Below, one piece after another: positions 53,663 to 62,845 of a DNA stretch of 64,000 bases. Each line of letters opens with the position of its first letter. Position 1 is the first letter of the stretch. Position numbers and translations under genes: made by a program. The notes under the pieces were generated by a model. It saw only the letters and a program-made list of their open reading frames with translations. It was not told the DNA's origin and did not search any database. This DNA comes from CAVVJA01 sp963801715 (lineage in GTDB: Bacteria; Actinomycetota; Actinomycetes; Mycobacteriales; Jatrophihabitantaceae): assembly GCA_963801715.1 (NCBI GenBank), contig CAWDGB010000015.1, positions 124,001-188,000 of the forward strand, written 5' to 3'.

Positions 53663-54703
53663 ATGGCCAGCCCACTCGACGCGTCCATCGTCCCGATCAC
53701 TCTCACCGTGAACGGGCGGATCGGGCTCACCCTCTACGCGCCGCCGTGGGAGGACGAGGACGGAGAGCAGTGGCAGGGCTTCCTTGGCGATGGCGCCAAG
53801 ATCGTGCTTTACCCGAATACGACAGAACTCGCGAAGTTCATCGCCTCCGGCGATGAGAACGACCTCTCCGACCATCCGGCTTGGGGTCGCGTGCAGCGGC
53901 TGACGCCGGATCAGCTGCGCCCCGGACCGGATGACGCGTACGACCTCGACGCGGTGTACGAGTGGGCAGGCGGCGAGCCCGACCCGGTGCACGTATCGGC
54001 GCTTGCCAACTCGGTCGACATGGTGACCAGGATCGCCGACTGCTGCGACGACGGCGCGCTGCGGCGGCTGGTTGGCAACACGCCGGAGTACGAGCTCCTG
54101 GTCAGCGACGATGTCAGCTACCACGGCAAGGAAGGTCGACGAGAATGGAACGCGCTCGGAGACGTGATCGCCGAGACGTGGGAGCGGGCGATGACTCGCG
54201 TGCAGCGTTGGCTCGCCTGGCGCGGTGACTTCTCCGCCACCGATCTCGAGGCCGAGACGGTATGGGACCGGGTCGGCGCCGAGCCAATCCAGCTCGTGTT
54301 GCCCGCGGGCACATTTCTCACGGTGCGTGCAGAAGCGGAGACCAACAGTGACGATCGGGACGAGCCGGAGGTGCTGTTCCTCGGCTCCGACGGCACGATC
54401 GCGGTCTTCGCCGACGTCGCCGGCCTGGCTCGGTACTGCCGCACGGCCGAGGAGCACGAACTGACGCGCCTGCAGTGGTGGTCAGAACTCGCAGACGAGC
54501 CGGACGACGAGGTCTTCACGCCGGCCCTCGACGCGAGCTACGACCTGCGAACGGTGACCGCCCGCGCAGCTGAACTGCTCCGCGAACTGGTCGACTTCTG
54601 CGAACTCGACGCCGAGGAGTCCGACCTGGAGGATCCGATCGATCAGGCCGATTGGGATCGGATCGTGTTCGAGCTCGAGACGTGCCTGGAGCGCCAGGAC
54701 TGA
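53663..54703 (+). CDS. Conserved acidic protein with two related halves (Rv3311-like)
   Basis: 346 residues from ATG 53663. Strongly acidic, with no signal peptide or TM helix. Two similar halves can be seen: ITLTVNGRIGLTLYAPPWED ... GFLGDGAKIVLYPNTTELAK and IQLVLPAGTFLTVRAEAETN ... LFLGSDGTIAVFADVAGLAR, each followed by a segment of the form HPAWGRV / LQWWSEL and an acidic YDLxxV stretch. The position between upp and add is shared with M. tuberculosis Rv3311, which has the same character. Its function is unknown; some databases label relatives primosomal proteins, without support I can see here. Confidence 0.75.
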   Translation: MASPLDASIVPITLTVNGRIGLTLYAPPWEDEDGEQWQGFLGDGAKIVLYPNTTELAKFIASGDENDLSDHPAWGRVQRLTPDQLRPGPDDAYDLDAVYEWAGGEPDPVHVSALANSVDMVTRIADCCDDGALRRLVGNTPEYELLVSDDVSYHGKEGRREWNALGDVIAETWERAMTRVQRWLAWRGDFSATDLEAETVWDRVGAEPIQLVLPAGTFLTVRAEAETNSDDRDEPEVLFLGSDGTIAVFADVAGLARYCRTAEEHELTRLQWWSELADEPDDEVFTPALDASYDLRTVTARAAELLRELVDFCELDAEESDLEDPIDQADWDRIVFELETCLERQD

Positions 54704-54770
54704 CGACCGGCGCCTGCATACTCTGGCGATCCGGTCTCTTCGATTCGCTTGCGATAGTTGCGCAGTGCTG

Positions 54771-56030
54771 ATGCGGAATGTGCGCCAGGGTGCAGCGGGC
54801 GCCCTGCTCGCCCTGATCGTCACCGCGTGCTCGACTGTCGACAACGGCTCCGGCCAGTCGTCCTTCGGATCGCCCAGCGGGCCGTCATCGAGTTCGCCCA
54901 GCGGCACCGCCCAAGTGAGCCGGCAGCCGAGCGATGCACCGAATTCCTCACCGAAAACGTCGCGGACCTCCTCGCCGGGCCGCGGGCCGACGCCCGATGC
55001 CGCCCGCCGGATCCTCGCCCAGATGTCACTTGCCGAGCGGGTCGGACAGCTGTTCATGGTCAACGCAACCGCCTCGGCGCTCGACCCCAGCGCGGTGACG
55101 GCGGTGACCCGATACCACATCGGGTCGCTGTACCTGGCCGGTCAGACGAGCCGGTCCGTGCAGCAGACGGCGGCAATCACGGCGGCGCTGCAGCGCCAGG
55201 TGGGTTCCGGGCCACGATTGTTCATCTCGGCCGACCAGGAAGGCGGCGAGGTCCAGCGCTTCACCGGTCCCGGCTTCTCGGCCATGCCCACCGCACTAGT
55301 CCAGGGCACCATGGCGCCCGCGACGCTTCGGGCCCGGGCCACCGAGTGGGGCAACCAGCTCGCCGCCGCCGGAGTCAACCTCGACCTGGCTCCGGTGCTC
55401 GACACCGTGCCCGGCGCCGCGGCCGCCGGGCGGAACCCGCCGATCGGTGGGTTCGAGCGCGAATTCGGCTACGACCCAGCGACGGTTACCGCGCACGGTG
55501 TCGCCGTCCTGCAAGGGCTGGCTGCCGCCGGGGTGGCGACCAGCGTGAAGCACTTCCCAGGCTTAGGCCGAGTAACGGCCAACACCGACACGTCGAGCGG
55601 CGTCGTCGACTCGGTCACTACCCGACATGATCCCTATCTTGCCCCGTTTGCCGCGGCCAGCAACGCCGGGACCCCGTTCGTGATGATGTCGACCGCGGTC
55701 TACGCGCAGATCGACCCGGACAATCCGGCCGCCTTCTCGCCGACCATCGTGCAAGGCATGCTCCGCGGTGATCTCGGCTTCCACGGCGTCATACTCAGCG
55801 ACGATCTCGGGAGCGCCCGACAGGTCGCGTCCGTCTCGGTGCCCGACCGCGCGCTGCGGTTCCTCGCCGCCGGCGGCGACCTGGTGCTCACCCTCGACAA
55901 CAGCCAAACCGCCGCCATGGTCGGCGCCGTTCTCGCCCGCGCCCAGGCTGACCCGCGCTTCCGCGGGCAGGTCGATGCCTCGGCGCTGCGGGTGCTGCTC
56001 GCCAAGCAACACCTCGGGCTGCTTCGCTGA
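54771..56030 (+). CDS. GH3 family beta-N-acetylhexosaminidase lipoprotein (NagZ/LpqI-like)
   Basis: About 419 residues; ATG 54771 is preferred over 54765. The signal peptide ends in a lipobox (ALIVTAC), so a lipoprotein on the outer face of the membrane is expected. After a Ser/Pro-rich linker the GH3 domain shows LAERVGQLFMVNATASAL, FISADQEGGEVQRFTGPGFS, TSVKHFPGLGRVTANTDTSS and GFHGVILSDDLGSARQVASV. This matches the LpqI/NagZ group, which removes N-acetylglucosamine from cell-wall fragments during peptidoglycan recycling. It is followed by a hairpin and the YihY gene. Confidence 0.9.
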   Translation: MRNVRQGAAGALLALIVTACSTVDNGSGQSSFGSPSGPSSSSPSGTAQVSRQPSDAPNSSPKTSRTSSPGRGPTPDAARRILAQMSLAERVGQLFMVNATASALDPSAVTAVTRYHIGSLYLAGQTSRSVQQTAAITAALQRQVGSGPRLFISADQEGGEVQRFTGPGFSAMPTALVQGTMAPATLRARATEWGNQLAAAGVNLDLAPVLDTVPGAAAAGRNPPIGGFEREFGYDPATVTAHGVAVLQGLAAAGVATSVKHFPGLGRVTANTDTSSGVVDSVTTRHDPYLAPFAAASNAGTPFVMMSTAVYAQIDPDNPAAFSPTIVQGMLRGDLGFHGVILSDDLGSARQVASVSVPDRALRFLAAGGDLVLTLDNSQTAAMVGAVLARAQADPRFRGQVDASALRVLLAKQHLGLLR

Positions 56031-56190
56031 ACGGTGTCGGCGGTAGCGCTTCACCGGCAATTGCCTACAGAACGGCCGGCTGTGGGCACGGACCGGACAC
56101 GACATGCTGCGGACTGTCGCGGAACGGCAGCTGATGCGTCCGGGGTGAGAATCGGCGCGCTGGCATTGGCCTACAAACCACTCGCCCGGT

Positions 56191-56211
56191 GGTATCGCTT
56201 TCGGCGATACC
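56191..56211 (+). promoter_or_regulatory. Hairpin between the NagZ-like and YihY genes
   Basis: GGTATCGC (56191-56198), loop TTTCG, then GCGATACC (56204-56211): a perfect 8-bp stem. It lies 160 bases after the NagZ-like stop and 46 bases before the YihY start in a 227-base gap that otherwise shows no gene. It could be a terminator for the lipoprotein gene or a leader element for YihY. Confidence 0.4.
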
Positions 56212-56257
56212 CTCGTGGGGGCAACACCCCGTCGGCGATCGGATGCGGCAGGTCGCT

Positions 56258-57479
56258 ATGCAGGTACCGACGCACGTGCGCACCGCGTGGCACGCGGGGA
56301 CATACATCGCGCGCTCTGCGATCCGGCACCGGCTCAATGGGCATGCGGCCGAGATTTCCTTCTTCGCGCTGCTCGAGCTTGATCCCGGTGACAGTGACCA
56401 TCGGGGCGGCACTGAAGCTGGTATCCCAGACCATGGGCCCGGACATCGCCGATCAGGGTCGCCAGGGCGCACTCGACACGATCCGCCTGCTCATCGGCCC
56501 GACCCTCGCCGACTCGGTCGTCGGGCCGTTCGTTCGGGCCCAGCTCACCCAGCAGGACTCCAGCGTCGCGATCGGCGGCCTGATTGTCGCGTGGTGGCTG
56601 TTCGGGCGGCTGTTCACGGCCACGCAGCACGGCCTGGACAAGGCATACGGCGTATCGGACCGGCGGTCCAGCGTCCACAGCCGAGTAATCGCGCTGGCCT
56701 CCTCGGCCGCCGGACTGCTCGCGATCGTGATCACGCTCACGCTCATGGTGGTGGGGTGGCGAGGTGACAAGCACGGCATCGACAAGTGGCTTGCCAGCGT
56801 CCCGGTAGCGGCGGACATCTGGAACATCGTGCGATGGCCAATTCTCGTGCTGATCCTCGTCGCGTTGCTCGTCGGCCTCTATCGCTACAGCCCGAATGTT
56901 CGGCATCGCTGGCGCGACTGCCTCCCCGGCGCGGCTGTCGGGGTGCTGCTCTGGGCGGGGGCGGCGGCTATCTTCCGGGCCTATCTGATGCTGGGCTCCG
57001 GGGCTCCGACGGGCGTGCGGTCCCACGACGCCCAGGTTGTGCTGATCGGACGGGCGGTCGGCGCATCGATCGGGACCGCGGTGTTCATCTACTTCTCGAG
57101 CATCGCCATCCTGCTCGGGGCCGAGGTCAACGCCCTCATCATCCGGCACCGAAGGCTGACGGCTGCGGCCGCGACGCCTCCCACGTCGTCCGTGCCGCTG
57201 CCGGCGGCTGGTCCACCCCTGACTCCCGCGCCGAAGGCACCGGCCGAGACGGGCAGGAAGGCCGCACCGCTGCTGCCCGCCGCAGGGCCGGTATGGCCAC
57301 CCCCGGCCACGCCGATGCCGCCACCGCCCGAGGCACCGGCCGCATCAGCCGCACCGCCCGCGCCATCCGAGGTGCCGGCCCAACTGCGGCCGGCACTCCC
57401 GTTGCTCCCCGACTCGCCGGCCCCGCCACATCCGCCGATTCCCAATCAACCGTCGGCGGCGCCGACGAGCCGGACCTAG
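56258..57479 (+). pseudogene. YihY/RNase BN-like membrane protein, frameshifted
   Basis: From ATG 56258 (or 56243) the frame reads TAWHAGTYIARSAIRHRLNG and HAAEISFFALLEL. It must then shift +1 near 56371-56385 to IPVTVTIGAALKLVSQTMGP and continue through the YihY core (IGGLIVAWWLFGRLFTATQH, LLLWAGAAAIFRAYL-like helices, FIYFSSIAILLGAEVNALI) to 57479. The family has about six TM helices; despite the old RNase BN name it is an inner-membrane protein of unknown role. The C-terminal 100 residues are Pro/Ala-rich and probably cytoplasmic. One surplus base explains the break. The last four bases overlap the convergent aldo/keto reductase gene. Confidence 0.78.
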
Positions 57480-58498
57480 CGCAAGGAGCGATCGCGCTGC
57501 TCGACGCCCATCTCGCCATAGGGGTAGTCGTCGATCTCGGGCGCACTCACGACGTCGAGGCGCGCCCGCTCCTCCTCCGAAAGCTGTACGCGGACGGCAC
57601 CCAGGTTGTCGTCGAGCTGCTCGACGCTACGGGCGCCCAAGATCACCGACGTCACTGCGGGCCGGTCGACGAGCCAGGCGAGGGCGACCTGGGCCATCGA
57701 CACCCCCCGGTCCTTGGCTACCTCACGCACCGCGTCGACGATGTTCCAGATCCGCTCGACGCCGCTGCGCCGACCGTAGGCCTCCATGCCTCGGTCCGGA
57801 TTTTCGCCGAGTCGGGTGGCGCCGGTCGGCAGCGCCTCGCGCTGATACTTGCCGGTCAACCAACCGCCGCCCAGAGGCGACCAGGGCAGCAGCCCCAATC
57901 CGGCGGCCTGGCAGGCCGGCACGATCTCCCACTCGATGCCGCGGACGAGCATGTTGTACTGCGGCTGCAACGTGACCGGAACGGTGAGCCCTCGAAACTC
58001 CGCGATGTCGACGACGCGCTGTAACTGCCAGCCAGTGAAGTTGGACAGCCCGACATAGTGGATCTTGCCGGACCGCACGGCGTCATCGAGGAAGCGCAGC
58101 GTCTCCTCGGGCGGGGTGAGCGGATCAGCTGCGTGCAGCTGATACAGGTCGATGACATCGACACCGAGCCGGCGGAGCGAGGCATCGAGCGCGGACCGAA
58201 GGTGGCGCCGGGACAGACCGACGTCATTGACTCCCTTCCCGGTAGGGAATCGGCCCTTGGTGGCGAGCACGACCTGGTCTCTCACACCGGACCGGCTGGC
58301 AAGCCACGACCCGATGATCTGCTCGCTGGTGCCGCCCGAGTACACATCGGCGGTGTCGACCAACGTGCCGCCGGCGTCGAGGAATCGATCCAGTTGGGCG
58401 TGGGAGCCGGCTTCATCCGTTTCCGTACCGAACGTCATCGTGCCGAGCGCGAACGTGGATACGGCCGCACCGCTACGGCCGAGCAGTCGATAGTCCAT
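57476..58498 (-). CDS. Aldo/keto reductase
   Basis: 340 residues from ATG 58498. The catalytic tetrad is visible: Asp and Tyr in TLVDTADVYSGGTSEQIIGS (about residues 49-68), Lys in VVLATKGRFPTG and His in VIDLYQLHAADPLTPPEETL. The C-terminal NADPH-binding part includes SVILGARSVEQLDDNLGAVR. Family members reduce aldehydes and ketones with NADPH; the physiological substrate is not evident. It precedes nothing obvious on its strand (add ends 53 bases upstream of its start), so it may be read with add. Confidence 0.92.
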   Translation of the reverse strand: MDYRLLGRSGAAVSTFALGTMTFGTETDEAGSHAQLDRFLDAGGTLVDTADVYSGGTSEQIIGSWLASRSGVRDQVVLATKGRFPTGKGVNDVGLSRRHLRSALDASLRRLGVDVIDLYQLHAADPLTPPEETLRFLDDAVRSGKIHYVGLSNFTGWQLQRVVDIAEFRGLTVPVTLQPQYNMLVRGIEWEIVPACQAAGLGLLPWSPLGGGWLTGKYQREALPTGATRLGENPDRGMEAYGRRSGVERIWNIVDAVREVAKDRGVSMAQVALAWLVDRPAVTSVILGARSVEQLDDNLGAVRVQLSEEERARLDVVSAPEIDDYPYGEMGVEQRDRSLR

Positions 58499-58550
58499 GG
58501 CGCCTACTCTGGCACGCGGCGATCGGGCCGGATCGCCCGAGGGCCCGACG

Positions 58551-59640
58551 TCAGCCGCTCATCAGCTCGGCGTAACGAGGCTTGATGACGTCGTTGATCA
58601 AGGTGAGTCTCTGGTCAAAGGGGATGAACGCGCTCTTCATCGCGTTCAAGGTGAACCACTGCAGATCGGCCCAGCCGTAGCCGAAGGCCTCGGCCAGCAG
58701 CGCGAACTCGCGACTCATGGTCGTATCGCTCATCAACCGGTTGTCGGTATTGACCGTGACGCGGAAGTACAGCCGCCGAAGCAACCCGATCGGATGGTCC
58801 CGAATCGAGGCCACTGCTCCGGTCTGGACGATTGGACGACGGGCACATCTCCAGCGGAATGCGCCGGTCGCGCACGTATTGCGCCAGCCGGCCGAGGGTG
58901 GCACCGTTGCCTGTCGCCTGGATGTCGTCCACGATCCGAACGCCGTGGCCCAGCCGATCCGTGCCGCACCACTGGATCGCCTCCCAGATCGACGGCAGCC
59001 CGAACGCCTCGCCGGCATGAATCGTGAAATGGAAGTTCTCCCGGCGCAGGTACTCGAAGGCGTCGAGATGCCGGGTCGGTGGGAATCCCGCCTCGGCCCC
59101 GGCGATGTCAAAGCCGACAACGCCACGGTCGCGGTATTCGACGGCGAGCTCGGCGATCTCCCGTGACCGGGCTGCGTGTCGCATCGCCGTGACAAGCGCG
59201 CCGATACGGATGCGGTGGCCTCGCTCGGCGGATGCGTCCTCACCGCGGCGGAATCCCAGCAGGGCAGCGTCGACGACCTCCTCGAGCGAGAGCCCGCGGT
59301 CCGTGTGCTGCTCCGGCGCCCAGCGCACTTCGGCGTATACGACGCCGTCGGCGGCGAGATCCTCGGCGCACTCTTGCGCGACTCGGGCGATACCCTCAGC
59401 GGTTTGCATGACGGCAACGGTGTGCACGAACGTCTCCAGATAGCGCTCGAGCGAACCCGAGCCGGACGCTTCCCGGAACCAGCGGGCCAGCTCCGCCACA
59501 TCCGTCGACGGTAAGTGTCGGTAACCGACCCGCTCGGCGAGCTCGACGACGGTGGCAGGCCGCACTCCGCCGTCGAGATGGTCGTGTAGCAGCACTTTGG
59601 GCGCGCGGCGAAGCGAATCGGGCGACAGCGCAACGGGCAT
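58551..59640 (-). pseudogene. add: Adenosine deaminase, frameshifted
   Basis: From ATG 59640 the frame has the zinc-ligand motif LLHDHLDGGVRPATVVELAE, YAEVRWAPEQHTDRGLSLEE, FTIHAGEAFGLPSIWEAIQW (His-Ala-Gly-Glu) and RLGHGVRIVDDIQATG. After MCPSSN it shifts +1 near 58828-58836 to VQTGAVASIRDHPIGLLRRL and VTVNTDNRLMSDTTMSREFA, ending at 58551, with the catalytic Asp in NTDN. Both halves are well preserved. The enzyme deaminates adenosine/deoxyadenosine to (deoxy)inosine. It lies 69 bases downstream of deoA on the same strand. Confidence 0.85.
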
Positions 59641-59709
59641 GGCAAGACCGTATCGGGATGCGGAGCCCCGTCGAGTCGGCCGTCCACCGGAATTCGCGAG
59701 GAGGCCCGG

Positions 59710-60997
59710 TCAGTGAGCGGCGATCCGTTCGATGATCAAGGGCTGCGCCGTGAAGTCGACGCCGATCGGGTACGCACCCTCGATTGCGGTCAACGCCCGC
59801 TCGAATCGACCAGCGTCGTCGGCGCAAAGCTCGAGTAGCGGATCTCCGGCGTGGACGATGTCGCCGGGCTTCGCGTGCATGATCACGCCGGCACTCGCCG
59901 AGACGGGATCCTCCTTCCGCGCCCGTCCCGCGCCTAGCCGCCATGCCGCTACGCCGACCGCGAGGGCATCCAGCTGTACGAGCACGCCGTCGGCCGGCGC
60001 CGACACCACGTGCCGCTCCTGCGCTGTCGGTAGCGGCGCATCCGGATCGCCGCCCTGAGCCCTGATCATGCGCCGCCAGACGTCCATCGCGCTGCCGTTC
60101 CGCAGCGCGTCGGCCGGATCCACGTCCACGAGCCCGGCGCCGGCGAGCATCTCCCGGGCAAGCGCCAGGGTCAGCTCCACGACATCGGGTGGGCCCGCCG
60201 CCGGCAAGGACCTCCACCGACTCGGCTACCTCCAGCGCGTTGCCCGCCGTCCGGCCCAGGGGTGTCGACATGTCGGTCAGGAGCGCAACGGTCCGCGTGC
60301 CGTGCGCAGCGCCGAGCTCGACCATCGTGCGGGCAAGCTCGCGAGCGTCGTCGATCGTCTTCATGAACGCGCCCGAGCCAACCTTGACGTCCAGCACCAA
60401 TGCCGCCGATCCCTCAGCGATCTTCTTGCTCATGATCGAACTCGCGATGAGCGGGATCGACTCGACGGTCGCGGTCACATCCCGGAGGGCGTAGAGCTTG
60501 CGGTCGGCCGGCGCCAATTCGTCCCCGGCGGCGCACACGACGGCGCCGACGTCGTCGAGCTGGGCCAGGAACTCGGCGTTGGACAGCTGGGCCCGCCAGC
60601 CGGGGATCGATTCCAGCTTGTCCAGAGTTCCGCCGGTGTGGCCCAATCCGCGCCCTGACAGCTGCGGAACGGCACCGCCACACGCGGCGACCAGCGGGGC
60701 CAGCGGCAGCGTGATCTTGTCTCCGACCCCGCCGGTGGAGTGCTTGTCCGTCGTCGGACGCGACACGCTGGACAGATCGAGCCGCTCGCCCGACGCGATC
60801 ATGGCCGCCGTCCAGCGGGCCAGCTCGTCGGGCGCCATGCCATTGAGCAGGATTGCCATGGCCAGAGCCGCCATCTGCTCGTCAGCGACCACCCCGCGCG
60901 TGTAGGCGTCGATCACCCAGTCCAGCTGCTCGTCGGGAATCCGGCCGCGGTCACGCTTCGTGGCGATCACATCAACCGCAGCGAAAGGCTCGCTCAT
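59710..60997 (-). pseudogene. deoA: Thymidine phosphorylase, frameshifted
   Basis: From 60997 the reading is VIATKRDRGRIPDEQLDWVI, the phosphate site DKHSTGGVGDKITLPLAPLV, SGRGLGHTGGTLDKLESIPG and KKIAEGSAALVLDVKVGSGA. After EVLAGGGP it shifts +1 near 60185-60198 to PDVVELTLALAREMLAGAGL and a normal C-terminus (KPGDIVHAGDPLLELCADDA). About 428 residues in all. The enzyme cleaves thymidine with phosphate to thymine and deoxyribose-1-phosphate, which feeds DeoC. Its start is 26 bases after the cdd stop, same strand, so cdd-deoA-add read as an operon. Confidence 0.85.
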
Positions 60998-61022
60998 GAC
61001 CGCCCTCTTCGCGGATGCTCGC

Positions 61023-61418
61023 TCAGCCGAGGTGTTCGCGACCGAAGGCGAGCGGGAGTACCTCGATCATCGGCCGCGCGCCCTCAACGGTGTCGACGAC
61101 GAGATCCGGGCCGCCGTGTTCCCACAGCAACTGCCGGCAGCGGCCGCACGGCATGAGGACCTCACCGTGGAAATCGACGCACGCGAGCGCCACCAACCGC
61201 CCACCGCCAGACGCGTGCAACGCGGACACCAGACCGCACTCCGCGCACAGCCCGAGTCCGTAGGAGGCGTTCTCGACGTTGCACCCGACAACGACCCGAC
61301 CGTCGTCGACGAGGGCGGCCGCACCCACTGGAAATTGCGAGTACGGCGCATAGGCGTTGCCCATCGCCTCGAGGGCCGCGCGGCGCAAGGCGGCCCAGTC
61401 GATGTCGTCCTCTTTCAT
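61023..61418 (-). CDS. cdd: Cytidine deaminase
   Basis: 131 residues from ATG 61418 (MKEDDIDWAALRRAALEAMG). Zinc and catalytic residues: NVENASYGLGLCAECGLVSA (Cys-Ala-Glu, about residues 41-60) and LMPCGRCRQLLWE (the Cys-x-x-Cys pair, about 85-97). The short homotetrameric type. It converts cytidine and deoxycytidine to uridine forms, feeding DeoA and Upp. It is first in the cdd-deoA-add run and lies downstream of the P450 and the ABC permease genes. Confidence 0.95.
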   Translation of the reverse strand: MKEDDIDWAALRRAALEAMGNAYAPYSQFPVGAAALVDDGRVVVGCNVENASYGLGLCAECGLVSALHASGGGRLVALACVDFHGEVLMPCGRCRQLLWEHGGPDLVVDTVEGARPMIEVLPLAFGREHLG

Positions 61419-61570
61419 GACGCTCCGTAACGCTAGATCGTGGTCGGAAATCCCGACGGTGGTCGGAAATGCTAGTGGCCCGCGCTGCACACTAGTGGTC
61501 CGGGCAGGCGGCGGTGGATGTGGTGATCCGGATGGATGCATTGCAAGGCGGAGGAGAGGCATGGCCGGGG
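61419..61570. promoter_or_regulatory. Gap upstream of cdd with direct repeats
   Basis: 152 bases between the P450 stop and the cdd start. It holds two 12-bp direct repeats, GTGGTCGGAAAT at 61440-61451 and 61459-61470 (19-bp spacing), close to the cdd ATG, and two CTAGTGG copies further upstream. The spacing is near two helical turns, so a regulator binding site is possible, but the nature is unproven. No open frame was found here. Confidence 0.4.
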
Positions 61571-62842
61571 CTATGGACGACGACGACAACGTAGCGAGGC
61601 GCCATCGGGCGCCACGCGCCGCCAGGTCATATCGCAGACGGACACGATGGTCACCGGCAAGGACTTGACCCCACGGATGACGAACTCTGGCCGGCGGACC
61701 GGCGGACGGTGCAGCGCAAGATTGGGGAACCTGGCCAGAAGGGTGCGCACGGACGACTGCAACTCGACTCGGGCAAGCGGTGCGCCCACGCAGAAGTGGA
61801 TGCCGGCACCGAAGCCGAGATGCGGATTGTCCATGCGGTCGACGCGGAACGAGTCAGGCTCGGCGAAGACGGCCGGATCCCGATTTGCCGCCCCAAGCAA
61901 GGCCGCGATCTTTTGGCCTTGCTCGACGGCGACCTCGCCAATTGCCGTGTCGGCGACCGCTGTGCGCTCGAACAGCTGCAGCGGCGAGTCGTACCGGATC
62001 AGCTCTTCGACCGCCGAGTCGAGCAAGTCCGCTCTGCTGCGCAACAGCTCGAGTTGTTCGGGGTGCGTGAGCAGGGCGGTAACGCCGTTGCCGACGACGT
62101 TCACGGTCGCTTCGTGGCCGGCGTTGAGCAGCAGCGTGCAGGTAGTGACAAGTTCGTCCTCGGTGAGGCGGGCTCCGTCGCTGTCGACCTCGGCGATCAG
62201 CGAGCTGATCAGATCCTGCTCCGGAGCGCGTCGCCGCACCGCGACCAGATCGCGCAGGTACGCGACGAACTCCCGCGCCGCCTGCTCAGCGGCCGCCTTT
62301 TGCGCGGCAGAGACGTCATATTCGTACATCTTGACGATGGCGTTGGACCACGGTCGTAGCAGGTGCCAGTCTGGGGCAGGCACCCCCAACAGCTCGGCGA
62401 TGACCTGAACGGGTAACGGCCCTGCGTAACTGCTGATCAGGTCGACGACGGATCCATCTGACCCTTCGTCGGCGACCTGATCGGCCAGCCGGTTTGCCAG
62501 CTGGGCAATCTGCGGCCGCAGCCGCTCGACGTGACCGCGTGCGAACGCACCGGCTACCAGGCGCCGCAGGCGGGTATGTTGCGGCGGCTCGCTCTCGAGC
62601 AGCGAATGCACGTGAATCAGCGCGAAGGCCGGCATCGGCTCGTCCGGCCATCGCGGGGTCCAGATCCGGCCCAACGTGCGGGCCCGCAAAACGGAGTTCG
62701 CGGCGGCGTGCGTGAAGGTCAGCCACATGCCCAGGCCTTCGTGCCACTGGACCGGCGCCCGCCGACGGGCCTGCGCGAACAGCGGATACGGATCGGTGAC
62801 GACCTCCGTCGACGTGAGCGGGAGCGACGTCACGACTGGCAT
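61571..62842 (-). CDS. Cytochrome P450
   Basis: 423 residues from ATG 62842. Heme loop FGAGIHFCVGAPLARVEL (Cys ligand at about residue 353), ExxR motif in the K-helix (VEELIRYDSPLQLFERTAVA), and I-helix LLLNAGHEATVNVVGNGVTA (Ala-Gly-x-Glu-Ala-Thr). It is a bacterial class I P450 needing a ferredoxin and reductase, neither of which is present in the window. It starts three bases after the ABC permease stop, so the genes are one transcript. The substrate is unknown; the link with nucleoside uptake is unusual. Confidence 0.93.
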   Translation of the reverse strand: MPVVTSLPLTSTEVVTDPYPLFAQARRRAPVQWHEGLGMWLTFTHAAANSVLRARTLGRIWTPRWPDEPMPAFALIHVHSLLESEPPQHTRLRRLVAGAFARGHVERLRPQIAQLANRLADQVADEGSDGSVVDLISSYAGPLPVQVIAELLGVPAPDWHLLRPWSNAIVKMYEYDVSAAQKAAAEQAAREFVAYLRDLVAVRRRAPEQDLISSLIAEVDSDGARLTEDELVTTCTLLLNAGHEATVNVVGNGVTALLTHPEQLELLRSRADLLDSAVEELIRYDSPLQLFERTAVADTAIGEVAVEQGQKIAALLGAANRDPAVFAEPDSFRVDRMDNPHLGFGAGIHFCVGAPLARVELQSSVRTLLARFPNLALHRPPVRRPEFVIRGVKSLPVTIVSVCDMTWRRVAPDGASLRCRRRP

Positions 62843-62845
62843 GCT

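Noticed and set aside
61470..61500. Possible second MITE end (CTAGTGG copies) near cdd
   Set aside because: There is no GGCGTGTCCCG end and no inverted partner at a fitting distance, only short direct repeats.
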